Counted from the stretch's first letter, positions 41,318-50,939 are shown. The stretch: 54,982 bases of DNA from Chloroflexota bacterium (GCA_902810745.1 CADDYW010000022.1:1-54982), one strand, 5' to 3'. Notes: a model not told the origin generated them from the sequence alone. Translations and numbers: made by a program.

Positions 41318-43882
41318 ATGAGCCCTGCCGCACACATGAGACTATGCGAGATCCATCGCATCGCCGACGCCGCAGTCCGCCTTGGCGCGGCCGATTACGC
41401 CTGTCACCTCTGCCAGGAGGTCATTCGATTATTCCCAGGCGACCTGCGCGCGCGTCTGCTACTCGGCCAGGCCCTCTTCGAGCAAGGAAGGCTGGAAGAG
41501 GCCGTCCACGCGCTGGATCCTGTCTTCGAGCTCGACCCAGAGAACGTCGCCGCGCTCAGTGCCAGCGGGGTGATACACAGCGCGGCGGGCCAGCTCAATG
41601 CTGCGTTACGCGCCTTCGAGCGTGCGTACGAACTGAACCCTGGCAGCAGCCAGGTGCGGGACAGCCTGGCCCGGCTCTATGCGCAACGCGATGGAAACGT
41701 CATGGCGCTTTCCCCCGCCCCCGCCGTCGCCGTGGTTCGCTGGCGGCTGCGTCACGAATCCCTGGACGACGCGCTGGATGCAGCCGATGAGTACCTGCTG
41801 ACTCGTCCGGGCGATATCCGCGTCCTGCTGGCGCGTGCCGAAGCCCTCTGGCGGTCCGGCCGCCGTGAGCTGGCAGAGCAAGCGTGCCGGGAGATCCTGG
41901 CACGCCATCCTAAGATCCTCAAGCCCCGTCTCATCCTGGGGCAGATTCTCTCGGCCGATCCAAGACGCGAGGTGGAGGGCGTCGATCTACTTCATCGTGC
42001 GCTGGTCGAAGATCCGGCGGGTGTGGTAGCGCAGCCGTTGTTCCGTGACTGCAGCTTTGCCCCTCCCGTCCTGGCAGACGTTTTCGAGGTGGGGATTCCG
42101 GAGAATCTGCTCGAGGTGCCATCCGAGGTGAAGGCTGCCCTCGACGTCCTGCCGTCTGCGTCTGGCGAGGACGCCGAGTTCGACTGGCGACCACCGGATG
42201 AGGTACTCAATCCGGAGGTGGCTCGCGCGATTGACGCGGTGCACGGGAACGTCCATGGCGTTCGTGCCACCAGCTCGTCTCTCGATGCACGACCGGCAGT
42301 CGATACGGAATATCTCCTCGCGATTAGCTGCCGTGGTCCACTCGTCGCGCGGTATGGTTTCGACGGATTCCAGCGTCTCGAGCGACGATTGCAGACCGTC
42401 GCGCGCGAGCTTGCATTCCTGGGGACTCGCTTCGTGGTCGCGTTCGTCGACGACCCGGGGAGCATGGCTCAGTTCGACCTGACGCCAGTCTGGTCGACCG
42501 CGCCCGAGGAGATCAAGCGTGCCATCAGCGAGCTTGACCGCGCCGTCGGACAAGACGGCCGGGGCGTCGACGGGATCCTGATCGTGGGAGGGGACGACAT
42601 CGTTCCTTTCTTCCACCTTGCCAACCCGACCGACGACGACGACGCTGTTGTCCTGTCCGATAACCCGTACGCGGTCCCGCCCGGCGGGTCAGTGTACACC
42701 CCCGACATACCCATCGGCCGGCTACCAGATGGCGCAGGCAACAACCTGAACCTGCTGCTTCGCCAGATCGACACGTTCCTGGAGCGACGACGGAAACCGG
42801 CTCTCGTCGACCTCGGGCCACGAATCGTGCAGGCGGGCCTGGCAGCGCTGGGCGCGATGCGCCTCGGGATCGTGAACTCGCTCGCGTTCGGCTGCGCGGC
42901 GTCGACCTGGGAATCCGTCGCTGGACAGGCGTTCGCCTCGATCGCACCCGCGTCCCTGCTTCGACTCAGTCCGCCGACACTCGCCGAGACGTTCAATGCC
43001 CACTGGATTGCCGGACGACGTTTCCTCTACTTCAATCTCCACGGGACGTCGACGGGTGCAGCCTGGTACGGCGCGTTTCCGCGAGAGGATGGTGCGCCTG
43101 GGCTCGAGGCGCCGGTGGCCCTGGTGCCGGACCTGCTCTCCGAGGTGGACCTCGGCCAACCGATCGTCTTCTCGGAGGCAGGTCACGCCGCGCAGACGAT
43201 CTCGCGCTCTCCGTCAGACTCGCTTGCCCTGCGCTTCCTCAGCGAGGGCGCGACCGCGTTCATCGGGGCGACGACGACAGTCTACGGGGGAACGAAGCTC
43301 CCGCTCGTCGGAGCCGATCTGCTGGCGCACTACTTCTGGACGAACCTCCGCGACGGTGACCGGGTCGGCGCAGCCCTTCAGCGGGCCAGACGTCAGCTCC
43401 TGAACGAGCTGGTCAAGCGTCAGGGCTATCTCGACGGCGACGATCAGAAGACGCTTCTGGGATTCGTCGTGTACGGCGACCCGCTCATGCCGGTTTGTAC
43501 CGTGTCGGAGGAGATCGAAGACGATGCCGACCCCGAGTCCCCCGTACCGGCAGTCCTGATCTGCAATCAGACGTCGAAGGAGACGCAGACCATCCCCGTC
43601 GCGCCCCGGCTGCTCCGCTCGGCAATCGAACACATGGCCGCGGTATGCCCGGAGCTCGCCGGAGGTACCGTCCGAATTCATCGACGCCTCGCGTGTCAGG
43701 GCGGCTGCGACCACGTTGGGCACACGAGGACAGAGGACGATACGCAACCAGACGCGCGCGAGACAATCGTCGCGACGTCGCGCACCGAGCTCACCGCCGT
43801 GGACGGCTCGCGGCTGGTCAAGATTGCCCGCGCGACCCTGCGCGACAATGGCGACCTGGTAAAGTTCGTGGTGTCGAGATAG
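41318..43882 (+). CDS. TPR protein with C25/gingipain-like domain lacking the catalytic Cys
   Basis: Protein of 854 residues with no signal peptide. TPR-like helices cover about 1-225 (repeated A/L/F pattern: DLRARLLLGQALFEQGRLEEAVHAL, ENVAALSASGVIHSA...). Then a caspase-fold C25-type domain (about 325-735) shows YLLAISCRGPL, GILIVGGDDIVPFF, LSDNPYAVPPG, YTPDIPIGRLPD, FNLHGTSTG (His575), and VFSEAGHAAQ, GATAFIGATTTVYGG. In C25 and CHAT relatives the second motif is usually SEAC or SAC with the catalytic Cys; here it is Gly622 (GGT, one base from TGT). The C-terminal 120 residues are a separate domain with several Cys. ATG 41318 is the start, with a poor Shine-Dalgarno. A TIM-barrel gene follows after 5 bases. 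Confidence 0.8.
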   Translation: MSPAAHMRLCEIHRIADAAVRLGAADYACHLCQEVIRLFPGDLRARLLLGQALFEQGRLEEAVHALDPVFELDPENVAALSASGVIHSAAGQLNAALRAFERAYELNPGSSQVRDSLARLYAQRDGNVMALSPAPAVAVVRWRLRHESLDDALDAADEYLLTRPGDIRVLLARAEALWRSGRRELAEQACREILARHPKILKPRLILGQILSADPRREVEGVDLLHRALVEDPAGVVAQPLFRDCSFAPPVLADVFEVGIPENLLEVPSEVKAALDVLPSASGEDAEFDWRPPDEVLNPEVARAIDAVHGNVHGVRATSSSLDARPAVDTEYLLAISCRGPLVARYGFDGFQRLERRLQTVARELAFLGTRFVVAFVDDPGSMAQFDLTPVWSTAPEEIKRAISELDRAVGQDGRGVDGILIVGGDDIVPFFHLANPTDDDDAVVLSDNPYAVPPGGSVYTPDIPIGRLPDGAGNNLNLLLRQIDTFLERRRKPALVDLGPRIVQAGLAALGAMRLGIVNSLAFGCAASTWESVAGQAFASIAPASLLRLSPPTLAETFNAHWIAGRRFLYFNLHGTSTGAAWYGAFPREDGAPGLEAPVALVPDLLSEVDLGQPIVFSEAGHAAQTISRSPSDSLALRFLSEGATAFIGATTTVYGGTKLPLVGADLLAHYFWTNLRDGDRVGAALQRARRQLLNELVKRQGYLDGDDQKTLLGFVVYGDPLMPVCTVSEEIEDDADPESPVPAVLICNQTSKETQTIPVAPRLLRSAIEHMAAVCPELAGGTVRIHRRLACQGGCDHVGHTRTEDDTQPDARETIVATSRTELTAVDGSRLVKIARATLRDNGDLVKFVVSR

Positions 43883-43887
43883 GACGA

Positions 43888-45258
43888 ATGCGATTAGATC
43901 AGTTTCCGCGCCCGCGCGAAGACACTGGCATCGGATTCCACTACGTCACCGCCACGAGACACTACGATCGACACTCGCTCGACTTCTGGCTCGGCGAGCT
44001 GAAAGAGCTGGGAGCGAGCTGGCTGATCCTGCCAAGCACGCTGGAAGCAACCATTCCCGAATTCTTTCTTCGCGAGCTCATCGCAGCACAGATCGAACCG
44101 GTCATCCTCGTGGACGTGCGGCCGATCCAGCCCACTGATCGCCTGCGGCTGCTCGAAGTCTGCCGAGGCTACGCCGAGTGCGGCGTCTATTACCTGAGTA
44201 TCTACCCCGAGCCGAACCTGGCGACACGCTGGCGGATCGAGGACTGGGCTGCACCTGGTCTCGTCGAGCGGTTCGCACGCGTGCTGATACCCGCGCTGGA
44301 GACGGTCCACGCCGCGGACCTCTTCCCACTCATCAGTCCGCTCGCGCCGGGTGGCCAGTACTGGGATCTGACCTTCCTGCGTGTCCTTCTCGGGTGTCTC
44401 GCGCGTGATCTGCGCCGCGAGATTCGCGAGCGGCTCGGGATCTGCATCCACTGCGACGTCGGAAATCGCCCGATGACCTGGGGGATGGGCGGGCCGTCGC
44501 GCTGGCCCTACGCCCGACCCTATGACTGTCCCAGCGGCTCCCAGGATCATCGCGGCTGGTCCGCGTTCGAGTGGTACGACGCACTCGTTCGCGAGCTCCT
44601 GGGCGAGTCGCTCCCGATCATCTGTACCCGAACTCGACTGGTGCCCGGGGATCACGACGACCCGTCCCTGCCGGTCCTGGATGAAATTGCGCACGGAATG
44701 CGCTCGGCAGAGATCGCACGGCGGGTCATGGACGGAGACGTCCCGGATTACTTTTTCAACACCGCGTTCTGGGCGCTGGGTGCCGGGGACACGGACGACG
44801 ACGCGTACGCGTGGTACAAGCGCAGCACGTCGGTTCTGCCAGCCGTCCGAGCGTTGAAGCAGCTCAAGAAGCACCCAAGACGGTTTTCCTGGGACGCGCC
44901 GAATGGAGATCCCGCGTCTCGCCAATCGGGCCGCTCGATCTACCACTACGTGCTGCTCCAACCGTCGACGGCGCCACCGACCGCCGACGGCCAGAGCGCC
45001 CGCTGGCTCATCTCAGCGACCGCTGACTACGTAGCATACTTTCGTCCGACGATCGGCTTTAGCGAGGACGAGGCGCGCCGCGCGAGCCGCGTCACGATCA
45101 TAGGCGCAGATACCCGCCGCCTTGCCGAAGCCGAGGAGTCGCTGCGGGAGTCGGGGTGTCTCGTCGAGGTGATCGCGGGTAGAGGCGAGGATCAGATCCG
45201 GTCCGCGCTCGCCGAGCTGATCCGACGCGGGCGCCGTTTCCGTGCCCTGCCCGGCTGA
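43888..45258 (+). CDS. TIM-barrel protein, glycoside-hydrolase-like
   Basis: Protein of 456 residues I do not recognise by name. Repeated strand-helix units fit a TIM barrel: ELGASWLILPSTLE, IEPVILVDVRPI, YYLSIYPEPNLA, ADLFPLISPLAPGG, GICIHCDVGNRPMTWG, LPIICTRTRLVPGDHDD, PDYFFNTAFWALG. A Glu in YPEPN and Glu/Asp near PVLDE are candidate catalytic acids of a clan-A hydrolase. A C-terminal domain (about 360-456) includes a Rossmann-like SRVTIIGAD segment. ATG 43888 starts 5 bases after the TPR-C25 gene, AGGA 3-4 bases upstream, so co-expression is likely. Whether it is an active enzyme is unknown. Confidence 0.6.
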   Translation: MRLDQFPRPREDTGIGFHYVTATRHYDRHSLDFWLGELKELGASWLILPSTLEATIPEFFLRELIAAQIEPVILVDVRPIQPTDRLRLLEVCRGYAECGVYYLSIYPEPNLATRWRIEDWAAPGLVERFARVLIPALETVHAADLFPLISPLAPGGQYWDLTFLRVLLGCLARDLRREIRERLGICIHCDVGNRPMTWGMGGPSRWPYARPYDCPSGSQDHRGWSAFEWYDALVRELLGESLPIICTRTRLVPGDHDDPSLPVLDEIAHGMRSAEIARRVMDGDVPDYFFNTAFWALGAGDTDDDAYAWYKRSTSVLPAVRALKQLKKHPRRFSWDAPNGDPASRQSGRSIYHYVLLQPSTAPPTADGQSARWLISATADYVAYFRPTIGFSEDEARRASRVTIIGADTRRLAEAEESLRESGCLVEVIAGRGEDQIRSALAELIRRGRRFRALPG

Positions 45259-45401
45259 GCCACGGCGCGCGAGAGCAGCAGGCCGGGGCCCGAGAGCGCC
45301 ACCAGACCTTGTCCAGTCGGGGTGCGCTCCGAGCCCATGAAGTGGTGCGCTTGCCGCGGCCGTGTAAACGCCGGGCAGATGCCCGTCTCGGGCGATGCTA
45401 C

Positions 45402-45803
45402 TCAGTTCGTCGTGGGCTCTGCCTTGCGGCAGCCGGGGCGATCGTAGCGGTGGAACTCGCCCTTGACGCTGCAGGCGACGCGAATCGCCGGCTTGTCTCC
45501 GAGCACCTCGATGTGATGCCAGAGGTTCTTCGGGGCAAAGACGATATCGCCAGCCTTGACATAGTGTGGCTCCGGGGCGTGCTCGTACTGCCAGGAAAGC
45601 TCTCCCTCGGCGATGAACCACGCCTCGTCGTGCAGATGATAGTGATAGTCGTTCGGATGGCCGGGCGCCTGGCAGATGACGGTCAGGACGAACTCATCCG
45701 TCACGACGACACGCTCCGCCCAGGGTGGTGGACCCTTCCGCTCCTTGATCTCCGCGATACGCGCGGTCAGCGTATTCTGGTCGAGGACGAAATTCTGCAG
45801 CAT
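45402..45803 (-). CDS. Cupin-domain protein (3-hydroxyanthranilate dioxygenase-like)
   Basis: Cytosolic single-domain cupin of 133 residues. Motif 1 is HPNDYHYHLHDEAWFIAEG, with the HxH and Glu metal ligands, and motif 2 is PKNLWHHIEV. The overall length and NDYHYH spacing resemble small cupins such as 3-hydroxyanthranilate 3,4-dioxygenase relatives, though no kynurenine gene is near. Start ATG 45803 has AGGGG 5 bases upstream. A terminal GCRKAEPTTN is unremarkable. Metal binding is likely; the reaction is not known. It diverges from the csoR operon. Confidence 0.8.
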   Translation of the reverse strand: MLQNFVLDQNTLTARIAEIKERKGPPPWAERVVVTDEFVLTVICQAPGHPNDYHYHLHDEAWFIAEGELSWQYEHAPEPHYVKAGDIVFAPKNLWHHIEVLGDKPAIRVACSVKGEFHRYDRPGCRKAEPTTN

Positions 45804-45934
45804 GCTGGCCCCTCTTCGGATATTTCGCCGCACCCCGCGGCGAGGACCATTATGGCGTGAACGTCCGGTTTCGACAATCCAGACGGGCAAGGCACGACCC
45901 GGCGTCAGGACCGCAGACGCGGCAGCTCTATGTG

Positions 45935-45963
45935 TTGACCGTGCAGCGGTGCCGTGGTAAAGT
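45935..45963 (+). promoter_or_regulatory. csoR-copA promoter
   Basis: TTGACC (45935-45940) and TAAAGT (45958-45963), 17 bases apart (5 and 4 of 6). The start site would be near 45970, next to the CsoR palindrome. Confidence 0.65.
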
Positions 45964-45972
45964 GTTCTCAGG

Positions 45973-45992
45973 TACCCCTCCCCCTGGGGGTA
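45973..45992 (+). promoter_or_regulatory. CsoR operator
   Basis: TACCCCTCCCCCTGGGGGTA is a GC-rich near-palindrome of the TACCCC...GGGGTA type bound by CsoR repressors. It lies just downstream of the promoter and 23 bases before csoR, so it should block transcription when copper is low. Confidence 0.75.
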
Positions 45993-46014
45993 GGGTAAAG
46001 ACTAGGGGATCGCA

Positions 46015-46278
46015 ATGAAGGCAAACAAGGACGAAACTCTGCGGCGCCTGGCGACCATCGAGGGCCATCTGCGTGGTATCCGCCGCATGGTCGAGGATGA
46101 CGCCTACTGCGTCGACATCCTCAAGCAGACGCGCGCCGTCAAACGTGCGCTGGACAAGCTCGATCAGGCCCTCCTCCGTGGTCACCTCGAGAGCTGCGTC
46201 CCCGAGGGCATTCGTGCAGGACGCGAAGATCAGGTCATCCACGAGCTAGAAGATCTCTTCGGGCTCGCAGTCCAGTGA
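46015..46278 (+). CDS. csoR: Copper-sensing repressor CsoR
   Basis: Helical repressor of 87 residues that leaves DNA on Cu(I) binding. The Cu(I) ligands are Cys32 (DAYCVDILKQ), His57 and Cys61 (RGHLESCV), the classic Cys-His-Cys set of CsoR rather than the NikR/RcnR pattern. ATG 46015 has AGGGGATCG upstream. The CsoR palindrome lies before it, and copA follows after 9 bases, giving self- and copA-regulation. The conserved Tyr/Glu network beyond the ligands is roughly present (E16 region, Y31). Length is typical. Confidence 0.93.
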   Translation: MKANKDETLRRLATIEGHLRGIRRMVEDDAYCVDILKQTRAVKRALDKLDQALLRGHLESCVPEGIRAGREDQVIHELEDLFGLAVQ

Positions 46279-46287
46279 GGGAGCGCG

Positions 46288-49158
46288 ATGTCAGTAGAGC
46301 AAGAGAGCAAGCACACCGTCGAGGTGTCGCTGCCAATTGCGGGGATGACCTGTGCGAGCTGTGTTCGAAGGGTCGAGCGGGCTTTGAGTAAGGTCCCCGG
46401 TGTCGAGCGGGCAGCGGTCAATCTGGCAACCGAGAAGGCAACGGTGACCTTTGATCCCGACGCCGCGAACCTTCCGGCGCTCAAAGCAGCGGTCGAGTCG
46501 GCCGGGTACGGCGTCCGCGTCGAAGAAGCGACCTACCGCATCCGGGGGATGACGTGCGCAAGCTGCGTTCGCCGGGTCGAGCGCGCGCTCGCCCGTACCC
46601 CCGGCGTAGAGTTCGCGTCAGTCAATCTGGCGAATGAAAAAGCTGCAGTCCGATTCATTCCAGATCTCGTGCGGCCTGATGATCTTCGCCGCGCAGTCGA
46701 GGCCGCGGGCTACGAGCTGGTCATCGAGCGAAGTACGCCCGCGACGGGCCAGGGCACGGACGAGGAGGATGCTGAGAGGCAGCGTGAGACGAGGACGCTC
46801 CGAATCAAGTTCACGATCAGCCTGATCGCCGGTCTTGCGATCATGCTGGCGATGTTTCTGCCCTTGCCCATCGACCACGAGTCACTCTTCCTGCCCCTCT
46901 TCGTCATCGCGACGCCAATCCAGCTCTGGGCTGGCTGGCAGTTTTACCGAGGTGCCTGGGCTGCCGCCCGCCACGGATCCGCGAACATGAATACGCTGGT
47001 CGCGGTCGGCACGTCCGCCGCGTACCTCTACAGCGTGTTCGTCACGTTCTTTCCTGGCGTCATTCACGCGGCCGGGCTGATGCCCGAGGTCTATTACGAT
47101 ACGTCGGTCACGATCATCGCGCTGATTCTCCTGGGACGGTGGCTCGAAGCTCGAGCCCGAGGACAGACGTCGGCGGCGATCAAGAAGCTCATGGGGCTCG
47201 CGCCCAGGACAGCGCGCATCGTACGTGACGGGGAGGAATCTGACGTTCCGCTGGAGACGGTCCAGGTGGGCGACGTCTTGCGCGTGCGCCCGGGGGAGAA
47301 GATTCCGGTCGATGGCGTGATTATCGAAGGCCATACGACCGTGGATGAGTCGATGCTGACCGGCGAAAGCCTCCCGGTCGAGAAAGCGTCCGGCGATACC
47401 GTGATCGGCGGCACGCTGAACGGCTCGGGCTCGTTCTTGTTCCGCGCCACCAAGGTAGGGCGTGATACGACGCTCGCCCAGATCATCCACCTGGTGGAGG
47501 AGGCACAGGGGTCCAAGGCGCCGGTCCAGCAGCTCGCGGACGTGATCTCCAGCTACTTCGTACCAGCGGTCATGGCCATCGCCACGCTCAGCTTCATCGC
47601 CTGGTACCTCCTGGGGCCAGAGCCGCGGATCACCCTCGCCCTCACGACCTTCATCAGCGTGCTGATTGTTGCGTGCCCGTGCGCACTCGGTCTGGCCACG
47701 CCGACGGCGATCATGGTTGGAACGGGGCGCGGCGCCGAGCTCGGTGTGCTGATCCGAGGTGGCGAAGCACTCGAGAAGGCACACCGGGTGACCGCGATCG
47801 TTCTCGACAAGACCGGTACTCTCACGCGCGGCAAGCCCGAGGTAACCGACCTGGTCGCCGTGAATAGCCTCGCCCAGCGCGACCTGCTCGCGCTCGCGGC
47901 GAGCGCCGAACGCGGCTCGGAGCACCCGTTCGGCGAAGCAATCGTCAGACGCGCAACCGAGCTAGGGATCGATATTCCAGCCGCGAGTGCGTTTGAGGCA
48001 CGCCCGGGCAGGGGTATCGTCGCGACGGTACAGGGCCGATCGATCGTCGTGGGAAACGAGGCGCTCCTGCGCGAGCAATCGATCCAGACTGGCGGACTCG
48101 TCGAGCAGGCGGGCGCGCTCGCGGAACGCGGGTCAACCCCCGTGTTCGTCGCGGTGGATGGACGTCCAGCGGGAGTGCTCGGGATCGCGGACACGCTGAA
48201 GCCGGAGGCACGCGAGGCAGTCGACGAGCTGAAGGCACTCGGCATGGACGTCTGGATGCTGACCGGCGATCACCGCCAAACCGCCAGTGCAATCGCCCGT
48301 GAGCTGCGAATCGATCAGGTACTCGCCGAGGTCCGGCCGGAGGAGAAGGAGCTGAAGATCCGCGAGCTAAAGAGCCAGGGCCAGATCGTGGCGATGGTCG
48401 GAGACGGGGTAAACGACGCGCCCGCGCTGGCGCAGGCTGACCTGGGGATCGCCATCGGCACCGGGGCGGACATCGCCCTGGAGGCCTCCGACATCACGCT
48501 TGTCGGGGGAAATCTACACGGCGTGGTCACCGCGCTGGCGCTCTCGCGCCGCACGATGGGGGTCATTCGACAGAACCTGTTCTGGGCATTCATCTACAAC
48601 GTCATCCTGCTGCCGGTCGCGGCCGGTGCCCTGTTCCCCGTGTTTGGCGTGCTGATGAGTCCGGTGCTGGCCGCGGGAGCAATGGCGATGTCGAGTGTGA
48701 GCGTGGTGACAAACTCGCTCCGTCTGCGACGGTTCGCGCCGCCGCGCAGCGCGGTCGAGCTGGCGCACCCGACGTTCAAGGCGAAGATCTCTAGCTGGGC
48801 CTACCTGGCGGCAATTGGAGCGGTCGCGCTGGCAATTGGTCTTGGCGCGCTCTGGCTCAATCAACGCGCGGAAGCCGCGGCGGTACAGGTGGTCGTCACG
48901 GCAACGGACTATCAGTTCACGCCGAATACCATTCGGGTCAACGCGGGCGACACCGTGAGACTGACCCTGCAAAATCACGGATCACAGCTCCACGATCTGG
49001 TCGTGGAGGGAATTCCCAACGCTCACGTCGTCGCGCGTCCCGGCCAGCAGGCACGCTCCGGTCTCTTTTCCGCCGCCCGACCCGGCGTCTATCAGTTACA
49101 GTGCACGGTCCCTGGCCACGCCCAAGCGGGCATGACCGGAACGCTGATCGTCCAGTGA
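46288..49158 (+). CDS. copA: Cu+-exporting P1B ATPase fused to a cupredoxin domain
   Basis: Integral membrane pump of 956 residues. Two N-terminal heavy-metal domains have GMTCASC with Cys22/25 and Cys90/93. The transport core has CPC (463-465), DKTGT (Asp507), SEHPFGEA and GDGVNDAP. Unusually an extra hydrophobic segment (about 834-856) follows the last normal helix, then a cupredoxin (about 866-956) with a type-1 copper set His902, Cys939, His944 and Met949 (C-x4-H-x4-M). The extra helix should put the cupredoxin outside, where it could take Cu+ from the pump. ATG 46288 has GAGGGAG 5 bases upstream. csoR and copZ flank it, and all three should share a promoter. Confidence 0.93.
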   Translation: MSVEQESKHTVEVSLPIAGMTCASCVRRVERALSKVPGVERAAVNLATEKATVTFDPDAANLPALKAAVESAGYGVRVEEATYRIRGMTCASCVRRVERALARTPGVEFASVNLANEKAAVRFIPDLVRPDDLRRAVEAAGYELVIERSTPATGQGTDEEDAERQRETRTLRIKFTISLIAGLAIMLAMFLPLPIDHESLFLPLFVIATPIQLWAGWQFYRGAWAAARHGSANMNTLVAVGTSAAYLYSVFVTFFPGVIHAAGLMPEVYYDTSVTIIALILLGRWLEARARGQTSAAIKKLMGLAPRTARIVRDGEESDVPLETVQVGDVLRVRPGEKIPVDGVIIEGHTTVDESMLTGESLPVEKASGDTVIGGTLNGSGSFLFRATKVGRDTTLAQIIHLVEEAQGSKAPVQQLADVISSYFVPAVMAIATLSFIAWYLLGPEPRITLALTTFISVLIVACPCALGLATPTAIMVGTGRGAELGVLIRGGEALEKAHRVTAIVLDKTGTLTRGKPEVTDLVAVNSLAQRDLLALAASAERGSEHPFGEAIVRRATELGIDIPAASAFEARPGRGIVATVQGRSIVVGNEALLREQSIQTGGLVEQAGALAERGSTPVFVAVDGRPAGVLGIADTLKPEAREAVDELKALGMDVWMLTGDHRQTASAIARELRIDQVLAEVRPEEKELKIRELKSQGQIVAMVGDGVNDAPALAQADLGIAIGTGADIALEASDITLVGGNLHGVVTALALSRRTMGVIRQNLFWAFIYNVILLPVAAGALFPVFGVLMSPVLAAGAMAMSSVSVVTNSLRLRRFAPPRSAVELAHPTFKAKISSWAYLAAIGAVALAIGLGALWLNQRAEAAAVQVVVTATDYQFTPNTIRVNAGDTVRLTLQNHGSQLHDLVVEGIPNAHVVARPGQQARSGLFSAARPGVYQLQCTVPGHAQAGMTGTLIVQ

Positions 49159-49253
49159 CCGATGGTCGATCGATGAGGGGCAATACACGAGGAGTTTCAC
49201 GTGTCGGGTCAGAAGGACCCGATCAGAATCACCACGATAGGGGTAAGAACTCG

Positions 49254-49475
49254 ATGTCAAAGGTCATTCTCGACGTTCCAGACATCTCCTGCGAGCATTG
49301 CGAGCGAGCGATCACCCGGGCTCTCCGAGGCGAGCGCGGGGTCGCGTCGGTGAGGGTCGATATTCCAGCCAAGAAAGTCTACCTCGAGTACGACCCCGCG
49401 GAGCTCACGCTCGAAAAGGTCCGATCGGTCCTCGACGACGAGGGCTATCCGGTCAGGGCCAGCCAACCCGCGTAA
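49254..49475 (+). CDS. copZ: Copper chaperone CopZ
   Basis: Cytosolic heavy-metal-associated protein of 73 residues with the CxxC site CEHC (Cys13/Cys16 region of DVPDISCEHCERAI), carrying Cu+ to CopA. It begins MSKVILDVPDI at 49254; the longer frame from 49101 is the tail of copA in another frame. AGGGG lies about 10 bases upstream. It is 95 bases after copA with no terminator seen, completing the csoR-copA-copZ unit. CEHC rather than CxAC is common in CopZ homologues. Confidence 0.9.
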   Translation: MSKVILDVPDISCEHCERAITRALRGERGVASVRVDIPAKKVYLEYDPAELTLEKVRSVLDDEGYPVRASQPA

Positions 49476-49560
49476 AGCGCAGGGTACTCCAGCTAGCCAC
49501 TCCGGACTACCGCCATCGTGGAGAACAGGGCGTCGACGCCTCGCTAGAGCGCCGGGCAGA

Positions 49561-49719
49561 ATGAATACGCCGGCCGCCGTTCCATCCCCTCTCCTGGCGA
49601 GAGAGAGTGAGGGTGAAGGGCGGAGATCATAGGTTAGGCCGCGGACTCACGCCCTCACTCTGGCCCTCTCGGCGAAAGAGAGGGAGGTAGCCGCCTCCCC
49701 GGCAGCTCAACCTTTCTGC
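49561..49719. repeat. Dispersed palindromic repeat, copy B
   Basis: Second full copy of the 160-base element at 12377-12536, in the same orientation. GAGGGTGAAGGGC and GCCCTCACTCTGGCCCTCTC give the internal inverted repeat. It lies between copZ and terC, outside genes, as copy A lies between two genes. Confidence 0.75.
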
Positions 49720-49871
49720 GCGATGCGGTAAGGCGTCTGAATCGAGCACGGGAACAAGGCGCGCCGCAGGATGGGTCGTCGGCTCTGGCCCGGTGATGGC
49801 CTCTGCAGTCGAACTCTCATCTGGCCGTCTTGCTGCTCGCAGCCGCCATTCGGGCTGCGGACTACCGGAGG

Positions 49872-50789
49872 TCAGCCGGCGCTGATAACCTCGAGTGGCT
49901 GCCGGGTGCGAGTGCTGGAGCGCACACCCGGCTGCGTCCTCCGCGAGAGCATCACCGCGGCCGCGAGCGCAAGAACCGTCACGGCGAGCGAGACCAGAAC
50001 CGGCACCTCGTAGACGTCCGCCAGCAGCATCTTCAGTCCGACGAAGCCGAGAATCGCGGCGAGCGCCTGCCTCAGGTAGCGCAGCCGGTCCAGCAGTCCG
50101 GCGACGACGAAGTACAGTGCGCGCAGGCCCAGGACGGCGCACGCGTTCGACGTAAAGACGATGAACGGGTCCCGCGTGATCGCCAGGACGGCTGGAATCG
50201 AATCCACCGCGAACATCAGGTCAGTCAGCTCGATAACCACCAGCGCGAGGAACAGGCGCGTCACCAGGAGCTTCCCAGCGCGGCGCACAACGAACGCCCC
50301 GCCATCGGCGTCATCGGCGACCGGTAGGCAGCGCATCGCAACGCGGACAAGCGGGTTGGAGCGCGGATCGAAGCCCTCCCCCTCGCGGTCCACGACCAGC
50401 CGAAGGGCGGTGTACGTCAGGAAGGCGCCGAAGAGATAGGTCACCGCCGGAACAAGGTGCAGCAGCGTCGCGCCCGCGCCAATCATCGCGCCCCGCAAGA
50501 CGAGCGCGCCGAGGATGCCAAGGTTCAGGATGCGGCGCTGGGCCGGGCCGGACACACCGAACAACCCGAACAGGATCATGAACACGAACAGGTTGTCGAC
50601 GCTCAGCGCCTTCTCGAGCAGGTAGCCGGTCAGGAACGCCAGCGCCGGGTCCGCGCCACGGAAGATGAACACGCCCGCGGCGAACGCCATGGCAGTGGCG
50701 ATGTAGAAGAGGCTTGCGACCGCGGCTTCTCGAGCCGTCAGCTCGCGCTCGCCTCCGATGCCCAGAAGCGTCAGGACCTTGCTCAGCAT
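49872..50789 (-). CDS. TerC/Alx-family membrane protein
   Basis: Polytopic membrane protein of 305 residues of the TerC family (tellurite-resistance related; Mn2+ or Ca2+ homeostasis in studied members). Helices at about 22-43, 51-85 and further ones; conserved acidic motifs EKALSVDNLFVFMI (59-72) and LTDLMFAVDSIPAVL are the presumed ion path. The start is ATG 50789 with AAGGGAGGTG 5 bases upstream; the frame extends to 50981 but enters promoter and leader sequence. Its 144-base leader with two perfect hairpins suggests control at RNA level, which is well known for Mn-responsive TerC genes. It is downstream of the NHL protein gene. Confidence 0.92.
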   Translation of the reverse strand: MLSKVLTLLGIGGERELTAREAAVASLFYIATAMAFAAGVFIFRGADPALAFLTGYLLEKALSVDNLFVFMILFGLFGVSGPAQRRILNLGILGALVLRGAMIGAGATLLHLVPAVTYLFGAFLTYTALRLVVDREGEGFDPRSNPLVRVAMRCLPVADDADGGAFVVRRAGKLLVTRLFLALVVIELTDLMFAVDSIPAVLAITRDPFIVFTSNACAVLGLRALYFVVAGLLDRLRYLRQALAAILGFVGLKMLLADVYEVPVLVSLAVTVLALAAAVMLSRRTQPGVRSSTRTRQPLEVISAG

Positions 50790-50825
50790 GGCGTTCACCT
50801 CCCTTCTTCCTTTGCCCAGAAAAGC

Positions 50826-50860
50826 CGAAATCCGGCTCGGTAGAACCGAGCCGGATTTCG
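50826..50860 (-). promoter_or_regulatory. terC leader hairpin 2
   Basis: CGAAATCCGGCTCGGT pairs with ACCGAGCCGGATTTCG: a perfect 16-base stem with a 3-base loop, 36 bases before the terC start. On the minus strand it is followed by GCTTTTC, a short U run, so it can act as an attenuator/terminator. Confidence 0.65.
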
Positions 50861-50868
50861 CACGCATT

Positions 50869-50893
50869 CCGGGTGGACCTTGGGTCCACCCGG
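50869..50893 (-). promoter_or_regulatory. terC leader hairpin 1
   Basis: CCGGGTGGACC and GGTCCACCCGG form a perfect 11-base stem with a 3-base loop, 8 bases upstream of hairpin 2 in the terC leader. I do not see the conserved boxes of the yybP-ykoY manganese riboswitch here. Confidence 0.6.
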
Positions 50894-50939
50894 CCACGGA
50901 ATCATTCAGTACTGGCGCGTATGGCAATCTGGTAACGAC

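Noticed and set aside
46618..47925. Large open frames opposite copA
   Set aside because: Antisense shadows of a complete P1B ATPase; no Shine-Dalgarno and no domain.
49838..49859. Hairpin CGCAGCC/GGCTGCG after terC as a terminator
   Set aside because: Stem is only 7 bases and no U run follows on the minus strand.
50826..50893. yybP-ykoY manganese riboswitch before terC
   Set aside because: The gene context fits, but I could not find the conserved boxes of that riboswitch in the leader. Two simple perfect hairpins are all that is visible, so only a generic leader structure is reported.
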